Source: Hoyosella subflava DQS3-9A1
Lineage (GTDB): Bacteria; Actinomycetota; Actinomycetes; Mycobacteriales; Mycobacteriaceae
DNA length: 64,000 nt
Direction: 5' to 3'
Assembly (NCBI RefSeq): GCF_000214175.1
Contig: NC_015564.1
Location: 4,526,001-4,590,000, forward strand
A program made the translations under genes and the position numbers. This document shows, piece after piece, positions 8,840-16,624 of this stretch. The notes beneath the pieces were generated by a model that ran no database searches, was not told the origin of the DNA, and saw nothing but the letters and a program-made list of their open reading frames with translations. The stretch's first letter is position 1. Each line of letters starts with the position of its first letter.

Positions 8840-9778
8840 TTATACCGCCGCGTCAGCGGCTCTGACGTAGTCAGTGCGTGTGCCCATCGTCGCGTACCGT
8901 GCCTTTGCATCGCTGGGACTTACGACCTCTGCCTGTGCCGGTGGCGATGCCGTGCGGTGCTGCCGCAGAGTCGCACCTGTCATGGGGGCGATCACGCGCA
9001 GAACGCGGTCGGCGACCGCTGGAATTGTGGCGACACGCACCGCGGCTCGAGTCAGGGGCACGACAGCCTTGTCGACGATCGCAGGCTGATCGAAGCCCCC
9101 ACTGACACGCATCCACTTGGGAAGTGTCGCAATCGTTGCCGGGGCGATGATCCGGCTAGCAGCCCAGATCAGAATGCCTTTGCTCCTCGGCGTGTGGAGC
9201 AGATAGTGCATCGCCTCATAAGCACGCTCGGAGACGCACAGTGTCGGGCGGACGCGGTCGAAGTACTCAGTCACCTGTTCCCTCGACGAGGGCACATCCG
9301 CCGGATCACATGTCTGCAGGTTCGCGGCGATCACACATTCAGCCCAGTAACGGCGCTCTTCCTCGGCACTGAGCTTGCCTGGGCCGTACATCTCGTAGCA
9401 CTTGAGGACTGAATGCCAGCCGGTGACATGGATCCAGAGCTGTGAAGCGGGGTTGTTCGCGCTGTACCGTTTGCCGGTAATAGGCTCGATCCCTGTCGCT
9501 TTCGCATGAACCTTCATCAGATGTTCGGACACACGGATCGCCGTCTTGCTGTCTGCGGTAGCGACCGTGAGGAAGTACGCCAGGGTCCTGTCTAGACGTC
9601 CGTGTGGGTCCCTGTAGATCCCCTCCATGTCCGCGACGGCCGCAGTAAGAAACGGGTCGAAGTGTTCGAGCGTCACAGAGCGCTGGAAGCCGATCAGCGC
9701 GGTGGGGTGTGACCACACCTTCCATGTCGGTGAGTCCGGGCCGAAGAAGCCGTAATCGTGTTCCCTCAGGGATGGCAT
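8840..9778 (-). CDS. DUF2236 / oxygenase MpaB-like protein
   Basis: A 312-residue member of the DUF2236 family, the group that includes the fungal oxygenase MpaB and latex-clearing protein, haem or metal enzymes acting on hydrophobic substrates. Seen are the family features DYGFFGPDSPTWKVWSHPTALIGFQRSVTLEHFDP near the start, a helical core with VHAKATGIEPITGKRYSANNPASQLWIHVTGWHSVL (the conserved histidine region), and LLHTPRSKGILIWAASRIIAPATIATLP near 195-220. The ATG at 9778 is preceded by AAAGGAG at 7 bases. It diverges from an acyl-CoA oxidase and is followed by a TetR gene. A role in oxidation of a lipid or hydrocarbon is inferred from the family and neighbour; no substrate can be named. 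Confidence 0.88.
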   Translation of the reverse strand: MPSLREHDYGFFGPDSPTWKVWSHPTALIGFQRSVTLEHFDPFLTAAVADMEGIYRDPHGRLDRTLAYFLTVATADSKTAIRVSEHLMKVHAKATGIEPITGKRYSANNPASQLWIHVTGWHSVLKCYEMYGPGKLSAEEERRYWAECVIAANLQTCDPADVPSSREQVTEYFDRVRPTLCVSERAYEAMHYLLHTPRSKGILIWAASRIIAPATIATLPKWMRVSGGFDQPAIVDKAVVPLTRAAVRVATIPAVADRVLRVIAPMTGATLRQHRTASPPAQAEVVSPSDAKARYATMGTRTDYVRAADAAV

Positions 9779-9808
9779 CGCATGCTCCTTTGCATGAGTT
9801 CACCAATT

Positions 9809-9864
9809 CTACATCGTTGTAGATAGTTCATTCAGCAATGTAGCAAAAATATTCACCGGTGTAG
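9809..9864. promoter_or_regulatory. Three operator-like sites phased at 21 bp in the divergent promoter region
   Basis: CTACATCGTTGTAG (9809-9822) is an inverted repeat with 5-bp arms plus partial inner symmetry. ATTCAGCAATGTAG (9830-9843) and ATTCACCGGTGTAG (9851-9864) are related 14-mers sharing the TGTAG arm. The starts are exactly 21 bp apart, two turns of DNA, so bound dimers would lie on one face. They fill the gap between the DUF2236 gene (9778) and the acyl-CoA oxidase (9911). The TetR protein encoded at 8174-8815 is the likely binder. Confidence 0.65.
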
Positions 9865-9910
9865 TAATGTCCGGCCGCAAGCGTGCACGGCACCCGCCGA
9901 AAGGACCCCG

Positions 9911-11812
9911 ATGACTTCTGCATCCAATAACCTCTTCAACCCCAAGTCCCCAGACTTCTCCCACTTCGACGCGAAGACGCAGGAACTTTTCGGCGTCACC
10001 ATCGGCTTCTTCGAGTCGCGTGGGAAGGATTGGCTGAAGCAGCAGGACAGGGACCGCGTCTGGTACTCCGACTTCCTTGACCTGGTGAAAAAGGAACGGA
10101 TTTTCGCCACATTCCTCACCCCGTCGAGCGAAGCGAATGGGGATCCCGACAAGCGCTGGGACACCGCACGCAACGCCATGTACTCCCAGATCCTGGGCTT
10201 CTACGGCATGCAGTACTGGTACGTATGGCAGGTCACGATTCTCGGGCTCGGGCCCATCTGGCAGTCAAAGAACGCGAAAGCACGAGCAAAAGCCGCCGCC
10301 CTGCTCGAGGCGGGAGAAATCTTCGCCTTCGGCCTCTCGGAGCAAGAACACGGCGCGGACGTCTACTCCACCGACATGGTGCTCGACCCCCAGGAGGAGA
10401 CAGAAGGCGGATACACCGCGAACGGGGGCAAGTACTACATCGGAAACGGCAACCTCGCCGCGATGGTGTCCGTCTTCGGGCGGCGATCCGATAAACCCAT
10501 CATTGACAGCGCTGACATCGAGCGGCATCGCCCAGCGGAGGACTTCGAAGGCTACGTGTTCTTCGCCGCCGACAGCCAGCACCAGAACTACAAGCTGCGG
10601 AAGAACGTCGTCGACGCGCAAATGTACGTCGCCGCTTTCGTTCTCGAAAACTATCCGGTCGCCGCGGACGACATCCTCCACGCCGGAAAGAGCGCATTTC
10701 ACGCCGCAATAAACACGGTGAACATCGGTAAGTTCAACCTCGGATTCGGCGCGATCGGGGCGTGTGAGCACGCCATGTTCGAAGCACTCACGCACGCCGA
10801 GAACCGAATACTGTTCGGACAGCGCGTCACCGAGTTTTCCCAGATTCGCCGCATGACAGCCGAAGCGTACGCACGCCTAGTCGGAATGAAGCTCTACAGC
10901 GAGCGCGCCATCGACTACATGCGCTCGGCAGCACCCGATGACCGGCGGTACCTCCTGTTCAACGCGATCGAGAAGATGAACGTCACTCGCGAAGGCGAGA
11001 AGATCGTCACACTGCTGTCCGACACGATCGCCGCGCGCGCCTTCGAGAGCGACATGTACTTCACAATGGCACTGCTCGGAGTGACGGGACTGCCGCGCCT
11101 TGAAGGCACCGTGCACGTCAACATGGCGCTCTCACTGAAGTTCATGCAGAACTACATGTTTCGCGCCACCGACGCCGGACTCGCGGCGCTCCGCGTGCTT
11201 CCAATGGGCAGCGCACCGCGTGGTGTCGTGAGGACACTCGCGACCGGACTGCGCGGTGCCAGTTCCGCATTCGCAACACTGCCCAGGGTCCGCGCGGAAC
11301 TCCCCGCTGTCCCAACCCGGCGTGATGCCGCCAATGACGACTTCCTCTTCCGGCAGGGCCCGAGCGCAGGCCTGAGCAAGATCCAGTTCACGGACTGGCG
11401 CCCACTACTTCGCGAATTCGCTCACATCCCGAACGTTGCGGTCTTTCTCGCCCAGGCCGAGGCTCTGCAAACACTCCTGGTCGCCGCTTCTCCGACGCCC
11501 GCGCAGCAAAAAGACGTCGACTTCCTTTTCACGCTTGGAGAACTCTTCACACTCGTGCCGTACGCGCAGCTCATCCTCGAGCAGGCAAAGATCGAAAACA
11601 CCAATGGCTACATTCTTGACCACCTTTTCGAGCTTCTTGTGACCGACTTTTCCGGCCACGCGACCACGCTGCACTGCAAGACCACCGCCACCAAAGCCCA
11701 GAAGACGCGGGCGCTCGACCTTGTACAGCAGCCCGCGGCAGATCAATTGCGCTTCGACAAGGTCGTCGCGGACGCGCGAAGCATCGCAGGCGGCTACGAG
11801 ATGGGGCGCTGA
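9911..11812 (+). CDS. Acyl-CoA oxidase/dehydrogenase family protein
   Basis: A 633-residue flavoprotein of the acyl-CoA oxidase/dehydrogenase superfamily, expected to form trans-2-enoyl-CoA from acyl-CoA. It has the N-terminal helical domain, a central beta domain beginning FAFGLSEQEHGADVYSTDMVLDP (the substrate- and FAD-contacting strand) with GGKYYIGNGNLAAMVSVFGRR, and a helical C-terminal domain (FNLGFGAIGACEHAMFEALTHAENRILFGQRVTEFSQIRRMTAEAYARL). The length is above the roughly 390 residues of simple dehydrogenases and near that of oxidases and large FadE proteins, with an extra C-terminal helical region from about residue 480. AAGGA precedes the ATG. It is divergent from the DUF2236 oxygenase and shares the phased operator cluster with it. 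Oxidase against dehydrogenase cannot be told from sequence. Confidence 0.9.
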   Translation: MTSASNNLFNPKSPDFSHFDAKTQELFGVTIGFFESRGKDWLKQQDRDRVWYSDFLDLVKKERIFATFLTPSSEANGDPDKRWDTARNAMYSQILGFYGMQYWYVWQVTILGLGPIWQSKNAKARAKAAALLEAGEIFAFGLSEQEHGADVYSTDMVLDPQEETEGGYTANGGKYYIGNGNLAAMVSVFGRRSDKPIIDSADIERHRPAEDFEGYVFFAADSQHQNYKLRKNVVDAQMYVAAFVLENYPVAADDILHAGKSAFHAAINTVNIGKFNLGFGAIGACEHAMFEALTHAENRILFGQRVTEFSQIRRMTAEAYARLVGMKLYSERAIDYMRSAAPDDRRYLLFNAIEKMNVTREGEKIVTLLSDTIAARAFESDMYFTMALLGVTGLPRLEGTVHVNMALSLKFMQNYMFRATDAGLAALRVLPMGSAPRGVVRTLATGLRGASSAFATLPRVRAELPAVPTRRDAANDDFLFRQGPSAGLSKIQFTDWRPLLREFAHIPNVAVFLAQAEALQTLLVAASPTPAQQKDVDFLFTLGELFTLVPYAQLILEQAKIENTNGYILDHLFELLVTDFSGHATTLHCKTTATKAQKTRALDLVQQPAADQLRFDKVVADARSIAGGYEMGR

Positions 11813-11826
11813 TCAGGGGCAGCCCA

Positions 11827-11848
11827 TTACCTTTCAGGTAATTGTCAC
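11827..11848. promoter_or_regulatory. Second copy of the MmyB-regulator operator
   Basis: TTACCT (11827-11832), spacer TTC, AGGTAA (11836-11841) is a perfect 6-bp-arm inverted repeat, followed by TTGTCAC. It shares AGGTAATTGTCAC with the site at 8165-8177. It lies 28 bp before the ATG of the small membrane protein, where TTGTCA could also serve as a -35 element. Confidence 0.7.
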
Positions 11849-11876
11849 GCCTACCTGTGGGGCCCACTCTCTAGCC

Positions 11877-12311
11877 ATGACAACATACCGTGAATCCCGC
11901 CCCGCCCTCCTTTCGCTCCGTACCACCCTGCATCTCGACGCGGTCGTCACCGGCGCGAATGGCCTCGCCTACACCGCCGGGGCGACCGTGCTCGACGATC
12001 TGCTGGGCCCCACCGCCCCGGTTCTGGCTGGAATTGGCGTGTTCCTTATCGGCTACGCACTGCTTGTCGCGTGGGCAGGCGCTCGCGACCCGATCAGAAA
12101 GCAGATGGCCACGCTGATCATCTACCTGAACGTGACATGGGTGGCCGCTTCCCTGGTCGTAGCGGCTTCAGATCTCCTCGCCCTGACCACAGTGGGCCGC
12201 ATCTGGGTAGTGCTGCAAGCAATTGTGGTGGGCGGCTTCGCGCTTGTGCAGGTGCTCGCGTTGCGCGCATCCCGTTATCCCGTCGCGCCAGGCGGTGATG
12301 GCGACACTTAA
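11877..12311 (+). CDS. Small integral membrane protein, unknown function
   Basis: A 144-residue protein starting MTTYRESRPALLSLRTTLHLD. Four hydrophobic segments are visible: about 22-42 (AVVTGANGLAYTAGATVLDDLL), 46-66 (APVLAGIGVFLIGYALLVAWA), 77-98 (MATLIIYLNVTWVAASLVVAA) and 104-127 (TVGRIWVVLQAIVVGGFALVQVLAL). The frame is open further upstream to 11721, but that part overlaps the acyl-CoA oxidase gene, and the ATG at 11877 follows a promoter-like segment. There is no ribosome site, so a short or absent leader is possible. The operator 28 bp upstream matches that of the MmyB-like regulator, which suggests both belong to one small regulon. I do not recognise a named function. Confidence 0.82.
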   Translation: MTTYRESRPALLSLRTTLHLDAVVTGANGLAYTAGATVLDDLLGPTAPVLAGIGVFLIGYALLVAWAGARDPIRKQMATLIIYLNVTWVAASLVVAASDLLALTTVGRIWVVLQAIVVGGFALVQVLALRASRYPVAPGGDGDT

Positions 12312-12476
12312 AACCAGAGTGTTGCTAATTCAGGGGTATTGATGGTTGACTATGCAGCCAGAGAACTGACACATGCCGCAAACCAGTCTTTTTTGCCAAA
12401 TGGTGCGACCTGCCTCAACTTTCCCCAATCGACCACTCACCCCCGACCCGACGCCCTCACTCCATCCGGAGGACTC
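12312..12476. other. Intergenic region before the Tat-protein/GMC operon
   Basis: A 165-bp gap that is lower in GC at its left end than the flanking genes. A continuous frame from 12339 reads into the next gene, but the strong ribosome site at 12467-12472 argues that this stretch is leader and promoter. TTGACT at about 12356 is a possible -35 element; no clear -10 match was found. Confidence 0.4.
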
Positions 12477-13349
12477 GTGGACCCAGTCTCCCGCAGAACG
12501 TTCCTCTCCCGCGCCTCGATGTTCGGCGCCCTCGTCAGCGCCGGAACACTGCTTCCCCTTGCGCCGTGGTCGCTGCCCCGGGCCTCCGCCCAGGGCGGCA
12601 CCTTAATGGACAGCGTCGAGGCGTTCTCGCTCGACACCATGCGCGGCATCTGTGTCATGGTGATGCCCGGCCCCGACCCGTGGTCGCGCCAACAAGGTAC
12701 ACCGCGTACCGACCCCGGGCCCGTCGAGGTCGGGGGTGGCGAGTTTATGAAGGACCTGTTCGATAACTACCTCGCCATGGGCGATCAACTCGCCCGCCCC
12801 CTCGCGCTGGGACTCGGCGAGGCCCTGTCCGACCTCGGCGTGCGGGCCGAGCCGTTTCTAGGACTCGAGGAAGAGGAGGGCAGGCGCATTGACGAGATCC
12901 TTGGCTACGTTTACAGCGACCGCGTCCTACCACTGTCGCTGCCCGTCGCATTGCTGTTCAACTTCGGCGCGCTGCTCGCGGCACCCACCTCGATCGCCGG
13001 GCCGCTGGGCTCGCCGTTCTCCCGACTCTCCCTCACCGACAAATTTCGCGTGCTGGAGGCGATCGAGGGACCCGTGCCCGAGTTGCTCTCCGTCATCGAC
13101 CGATCGCTACCCGTCCCACTGCGCGCCTCGGCGTCCGGCTTCCTCCGCTTCGCCGGCGGCATCCTGCTCCAGGGCACCGCGTTCGGCGTCTACTCCGAGA
13201 TGAACGCATACGATCCCGCCACCGGAGTCGTGGAGCCGCGGCCAGTCTCGTGGGACCTCACCCACTATCGGCCGGACGGCCTCGTGGACGGGCACGACGA
13301 ATTCATAGGCTACTTCCAGGATCGGACGGAGGTTCCGGCAGATGCGTGA
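12477..13349 (+). CDS. Tat-exported partner protein of a GMC oxidoreductase
   Basis: The start is GTG 12477 because GGAGG stands 5-6 bases before it and the product then opens with a twin-arginine signal (VDPVSRRTFLSRASMFGALVSAGTLLPLAP, cleavage likely near residue 36 after RASAQ). The remaining 250 residues are mostly helical with no motif I recognise. The stop overlaps the start of the GMC oxidoreductase by 8 bp, so the pair is coupled. In bacterial FAD glucose dehydrogenase and gluconate dehydrogenase, a small Tat-carrying subunit escorts a signal-less GMC catalytic subunit through the membrane. The order, coupling and Tat signal here match that plan, so a hitchhiker subunit role is likely, though homology was not tested. 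Confidence 0.8.
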   Translation: MDPVSRRTFLSRASMFGALVSAGTLLPLAPWSLPRASAQGGTLMDSVEAFSLDTMRGICVMVMPGPDPWSRQQGTPRTDPGPVEVGGGEFMKDLFDNYLAMGDQLARPLALGLGEALSDLGVRAEPFLGLEEEEGRRIDEILGYVYSDRVLPLSLPVALLFNFGALLAAPTSIAGPLGSPFSRLSLTDKFRVLEAIEGPVPELLSVIDRSLPVPLRASASGFLRFAGGILLQGTAFGVYSEMNAYDPATGVVEPRPVSWDLTHYRPDGLVDGHDEFIGYFQDRTEVPADA

Positions 13350-15102
13350 CGTCATCGTCATCGGGGCGGGCGGCGGCGGTCCCGTCGTCGCAGCAGAGCT
13401 TGCTGGCCGGGGACTCGACGTACTCGTCCTCGAGGGCGGCCCCCGGCACGCCGACCCAGCAAACCAGTGGTCACGCGCGGAGAACGACGCAAACAACCCG
13501 AACGACGGCTACTTCCGCTTCGGGCCCGAGGATAGGTCGAAACCCGCCTGGTTCCGCGAGTGGACGACCAACCTGTTCGCCTGGCAGCTCTCTGGTGTGG
13601 GCGGCACCACCCAGCACTACTACGGCAACAGCCCTCGCCCGATGCCCGGGGTGTTTCGCGGCTATGTAGGCGCGGACGCCGGCGAGTACGACACCGAGCA
13701 CAGGTTCCCTTTTAGCTACGACGAGTTTGTCCCCTACCTCGAATGGGTGGAGGCGACGCTGCCGGTGCAGACCGCTGCGATGGGAACCAAGGAAGCGCTG
13801 ATGTTCCGCGGCTGTGAGGGGGCCGGACTGCCCGTACAAACCTCTCGGAACATCACGCGCCCAGCCTTCCGACCCCAGCAGAACGCGGTCCTCCAGCCCG
13901 GCGGGAACGCCGGCCGTACCGACCGCTCTGACTTGCTCGTCTACCCGGCTGCCACCGGGTGTACCTTCTGTGGGCACTGCTTCCAGGGCTGCTATACCCC
14001 ACTTCGAGCTCCGCGGAACCTCCTCGCCAAGCGATCCACCGACAACAGCTACGTGCCGCTAGGGCTCGCGGCGGACGCCGTACGACCCGGGGGGCGGCCT
14101 TTCGAGCTGCTTGCCGACAGTTTCGTGCAGTCCATCCGTCACGAGCAACAGGGGCCGCACGTCGTGGCGAAGGGCGTGACGTGGCGCAACAACACCACCG
14201 GCGAGATCTTCTCCGAGGACGCCCACGTCGTGGTACTCGCGGGTGGCGCAACCGAAAGCCCCCGGTTGTGGTTCAACAGCGGTCTGCCCAACCCCAATGA
14301 CTGGGTTGGTCGCGGCCATACTGATCACTTCTTCGACTGGGTGGTGGGCAGCTTCGATGAGTACACCGGCAACTCCAAAGGCGTGAATTCCGCAGCGCGA
14401 ATGGACTATCCGGGGCGAGGGGGCATCGAGAACGTCGGACTGGGACCGGCCATCCAGGCATTTACGCTATCCCTCTCGGACTCGGGCGCGCGGGGCTTCT
14501 ACGGAAACGGCCGCGGCTTCACCGGGTCCTGGGACGGACCCGCCGGCCGACTCGTCGGCAACGAGCTCAAAGACTTGATGATGGGCGGGATCGACCACCT
14601 GCTAAACCTCCTCGTGATCACCGACGACCACGTCGAGCCGGGTAATCGGATCACCCCCTCACTCTTCCCTGCTGACGAGAACGGCGCGCCTGCCAAGATC
14701 GACATCTCCCTGCGTGGACGTAAACGCCGCACCTTGGAGAACCGCGAGTTCATGGTGCGTGAAGCGGTGAAGATCTTGCGCGCCGCGGGCGCCAAGAAGG
14801 TCTACCGCCTGGACTGGGCTCCGCTGCTGTTGCACGTCCACTCCTCCATGCGGATGGGAGAATCGGAACGGAACTCAGTGCTCGAAAGTACCGCGGAGGC
14901 GCGTTGGGTCAAGCGGCTGTTCATCGCGGACAACTCCGCGTTGGCAAATTCACTCGGAGGACCGAACCCGACGCTGACAACCCAGGCACTCGCTACCCGG
15001 ACGGCTGAGAAGATCTTCCGGCTGTACTTCGATGGCGACACCTGGGTGGACAAGGAGGCGCCGGTGGAAAGCACGGACCCGCGGATCAGTGCCAGAATGT
15101 GA
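13342..15102 (+). CDS. GMC-family FAD oxidoreductase with four-cysteine motif
   Basis: A 586-residue flavoenzyme of the glucose-methanol-choline family. The FAD-binding start reads VIVIGAGGGGPVVAAELAGRGLDVLVLEGG, a second family region is VVVLAGGATESPRLWFNSG at about 295, and the C-terminal substrate domain ends with LHVHSSMRMG and GGPNPTLTTQALATRTAEKI, where the catalytic His and Asn lie. At about residue 210 is GCTFCGHCFQGC, a C-x2-C-x2-C-x3-C motif. In related GMC enzymes such as FAD glucose dehydrogenase, a comparable cysteine group holds an iron-sulphur cluster. No signal peptide is present, in line with export alongside the Tat protein encoded just upstream. The substrate, an alcohol or sugar, is not known. 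Confidence 0.9.
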   Translation: MRDVIVIGAGGGGPVVAAELAGRGLDVLVLEGGPRHADPANQWSRAENDANNPNDGYFRFGPEDRSKPAWFREWTTNLFAWQLSGVGGTTQHYYGNSPRPMPGVFRGYVGADAGEYDTEHRFPFSYDEFVPYLEWVEATLPVQTAAMGTKEALMFRGCEGAGLPVQTSRNITRPAFRPQQNAVLQPGGNAGRTDRSDLLVYPAATGCTFCGHCFQGCYTPLRAPRNLLAKRSTDNSYVPLGLAADAVRPGGRPFELLADSFVQSIRHEQQGPHVVAKGVTWRNNTTGEIFSEDAHVVVLAGGATESPRLWFNSGLPNPNDWVGRGHTDHFFDWVVGSFDEYTGNSKGVNSAARMDYPGRGGIENVGLGPAIQAFTLSLSDSGARGFYGNGRGFTGSWDGPAGRLVGNELKDLMMGGIDHLLNLLVITDDHVEPGNRITPSLFPADENGAPAKIDISLRGRKRRTLENREFMVREAVKILRAAGAKKVYRLDWAPLLLHVHSSMRMGESERNSVLESTAEARWVKRLFIADNSALANSLGGPNPTLTTQALATRTAEKIFRLYFDGDTWVDKEAPVESTDPRISARM

Positions 15103-15138
15103 ATTTCTGGGATCTGCGCGGAATGATCCCCCCGCAGT

Positions 15139-15166
15139 GTGCTGGGGCGTGTTATCGCCCCAGCAC
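15139..15166. terminator. Bidirectional terminator hairpin
   Basis: GTGCTGGGGCG (15139-15149) and CGCCCCAGCAC (15156-15166) pair over 11 bp around a 6-base loop. It stands between the convergent GMC and TipA-like genes. There is no long T run on either side. Confidence 0.75.
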
Positions 15167-15173
15167 GATCAAC

Positions 15174-15929
15174 CTACTGCAGATTCCGCTCAGCCCACTC
15201 CACGAGCGCGTCACGCACAAACACAGCACCGCCGTCTCCTGCCGATGCCTCATAGTTCGCGGCGAAGCGCGGGTCGTCGACATACATCTGGGCGAGTCCC
15301 GTCAGGTGTTTCTTGACAGGCGCTTTGCCCTGGTACGCGGCGGTGAGCCAGCGGTAGTGCCGACCGGCGAGGGCCTGCGCCTCATCACTCTCGGGAACAT
15401 GGCCGGCCGCGTAGCTGCGCTGCCAGTCTTCGTTCAGCGACTTGACCTCGGTCATGAAGTCGGCTTTTTGTTCGGCGCTCAGCCCACGCCACCAGCGGTC
15501 CCCGTCGGCATAGGCTTGCTTACCCCAGCGCTGCTCAACTTCTTCCTTGTATTGCGTGTGATCGAACCCATCCAGCATCTGATCTGCCATGGGAGATTCA
15601 CCTCGTTCCTTCGTTTCAATGGTGTGCTGCACCGCGCGGACCTGACGCGCAAGGCGCTGCTGTTCCGTTTCGAGCCAGGCGAGATGGACGCGTAATGCGG
15701 CCACATCGTCTTTCTGCCCGTCGAGCACGTCGCCGATAGTGGGCAGACTGAGCCCGAGATCGCGGAGCATCAGGATGCGTTGCAGCCGGGTGAGCGCGTC
15801 CGCGTCGTAGTAGCGCAGACCGCTCCCGGCGGTGCGGGTGGGTGCGAGCAGCCCGATCTGGTCGTAGTGCCGCAGCGTGCGCGTCGTTACTCCCGATAGG
15901 CGGGCTATCTCTTGGATTGGCCAGTCCAT
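15174..15929 (-). CDS. TipA-like MerR-family regulator
   Basis: A 251-residue MerR-type activator. Residues 1-70 are the winged helix (IQEIARLSGVTTRTLRHYDQIGLLAP, then GLRYYDADALTRLQRILMLRDLGLSLPTI), about 75-110 are the dimerisation coiled coil, and about 120-250 form a TipAS domain (QMLDGFDHTQYKEEVEQRWG, then WLTAAYQGKAPVKKHLTGLAQMYVDDPRF), which in TipA binds thiopeptide antibiotics and other ligands. An in-frame internal Met begins the ligand domain (MADQMLDG), so a separate short TipAS product as in Streptomyces is possible. A perfect palindrome with 7-bp arms stands 16 bp upstream and fits autoregulation. It is convergent with the GMC operon. Confidence 0.93.
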   Translation of the reverse strand: MDWPIQEIARLSGVTTRTLRHYDQIGLLAPTRTAGSGLRYYDADALTRLQRILMLRDLGLSLPTIGDVLDGQKDDVAALRVHLAWLETEQQRLARQVRAVQHTIETKERGESPMADQMLDGFDHTQYKEEVEQRWGKQAYADGDRWWRGLSAEQKADFMTEVKSLNEDWQRSYAAGHVPESDEAQALAGRHYRWLTAAYQGKAPVKKHLTGLAQMYVDDPRFAANYEASAGDGGAVFVRDALVEWAERNLQ

Positions 15930-15944
15930 GTAGAGACAGTAAGC

Positions 15945-15961
15945 GTTGACGCTACGTCAAC
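15945..15961. promoter_or_regulatory. MerR/TipA-type operator
   Basis: GTTGACG-CTA-CGTCAAC is a perfect inverted repeat with 7-bp arms and a 3-bp centre, 16 bp upstream of the TipA-like start. Read on the minus strand its distal arm gives TTGACG, a good -35 element, as expected for a MerR-type activator site. Confidence 0.7.
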
Positions 15962-15976
15962 CGCAAGGGTTTTCCG

Positions 15977-16624
15977 CTACTGGTTTTCGCCGACATTGAT
16001 GAGGCCCGATTCGTACGCAAAGATCACGGCTTGGGTGCGGTCACGGGCGCCGAGCTTCCCAAGAATCGCACCCACGTGGGTTTTCACTGTTTCGACCGAT
16101 AGGTACAACTCGGCGGCAATCTCAGCGTTGGTGCGGCCGCGGGCGAGAGCACGAAGCACGTCGGACTCGCGAGCCGTCAAGTTCACCGTCGAGGACGCCC
16201 GGTGCCGGCCGCGTGTCTGTTGCATCGCCAACCGCCGTATGGACTCGGGGAACAAAAGCGCGTCGGTCGTCGCGAGCGTACGGATCGCCGTGATCAGCAC
16301 ATCTGGCTTCGCACGTTTCAGGAGAAACCCAGCCGCACCAGCCCGCAGGGCGTCGTATACGTAGGAGTCGTTCTCGAAGGTCGTGATCACTAGCACGCGG
16401 GGCCCGCCAGTTGCGGCAATGCGCTGTGTCGCTTCGATACCGTTGATGCGCGGCATCCGGACATCCATCAGGACGACGTCAGGCTCGCAGTTCTGAACGA
16501 GCGCAGGCACGTCGACACCGTCATCAGCCTCACCAACGACCTCCAGGTCAGGCTCTGTTCCCAGGATCGCCGCGAGCGCGGTGCGCACCAGTGGATCATC
16601 GTCGACGACCGCGACACGAATCAT
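15977..16624 (-). CDS. NarL/LuxR-type response regulator
   Basis: A 215-residue response regulator. The receiver domain (about 1-120) shows the acidic pair in VAVVDDDPLVRT, the phosphorylated Asp in VVLMDVRMPRINGIEAT and the Lys in FLLKRAKPD. The output domain (about 145-205) is a LuxR helix-turn-helix (LTARESDVLRALARGRTNAEIAAELYLSVETVKTHVGAILGKL). The ATG overlaps the stop of the histidine kinase gene (ATGA). It should be phosphorylated by that kinase. Targets are not known; the divergent membrane protein gene is a candidate by position. Confidence 0.96.
   Translation of the reverse strand: MIRVAVVDDDPLVRTALAAILGTEPDLEVVGEADDGVDVPALVQNCEPDVVLMDVRMPRINGIEATQRIAATGGPRVLVITTFENDSYVYDALRAGAAGFLLKRAKPDVLITAIRTLATTDALLFPESIRRLAMQQTRGRHRASSTVNLTARESDVLRALARGRTNAEIAAELYLSVETVKTHVGAILGKLGARDRTQAVIFAYESGLINVGENQ

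Noticed and set aside
10265-10795. A 176-codon minus-strand frame opposite the acyl-CoA oxidase
   Set aside because: It lies wholly inside a conserved gene, and its translation matches no known protein pattern.
12339-12476. N-terminal extension of the Tat protein to ATG 12339
   Set aside because: It would place 46 non-signal residues before the twin-arginine motif, and a strong ribosome site supports GTG 12477.
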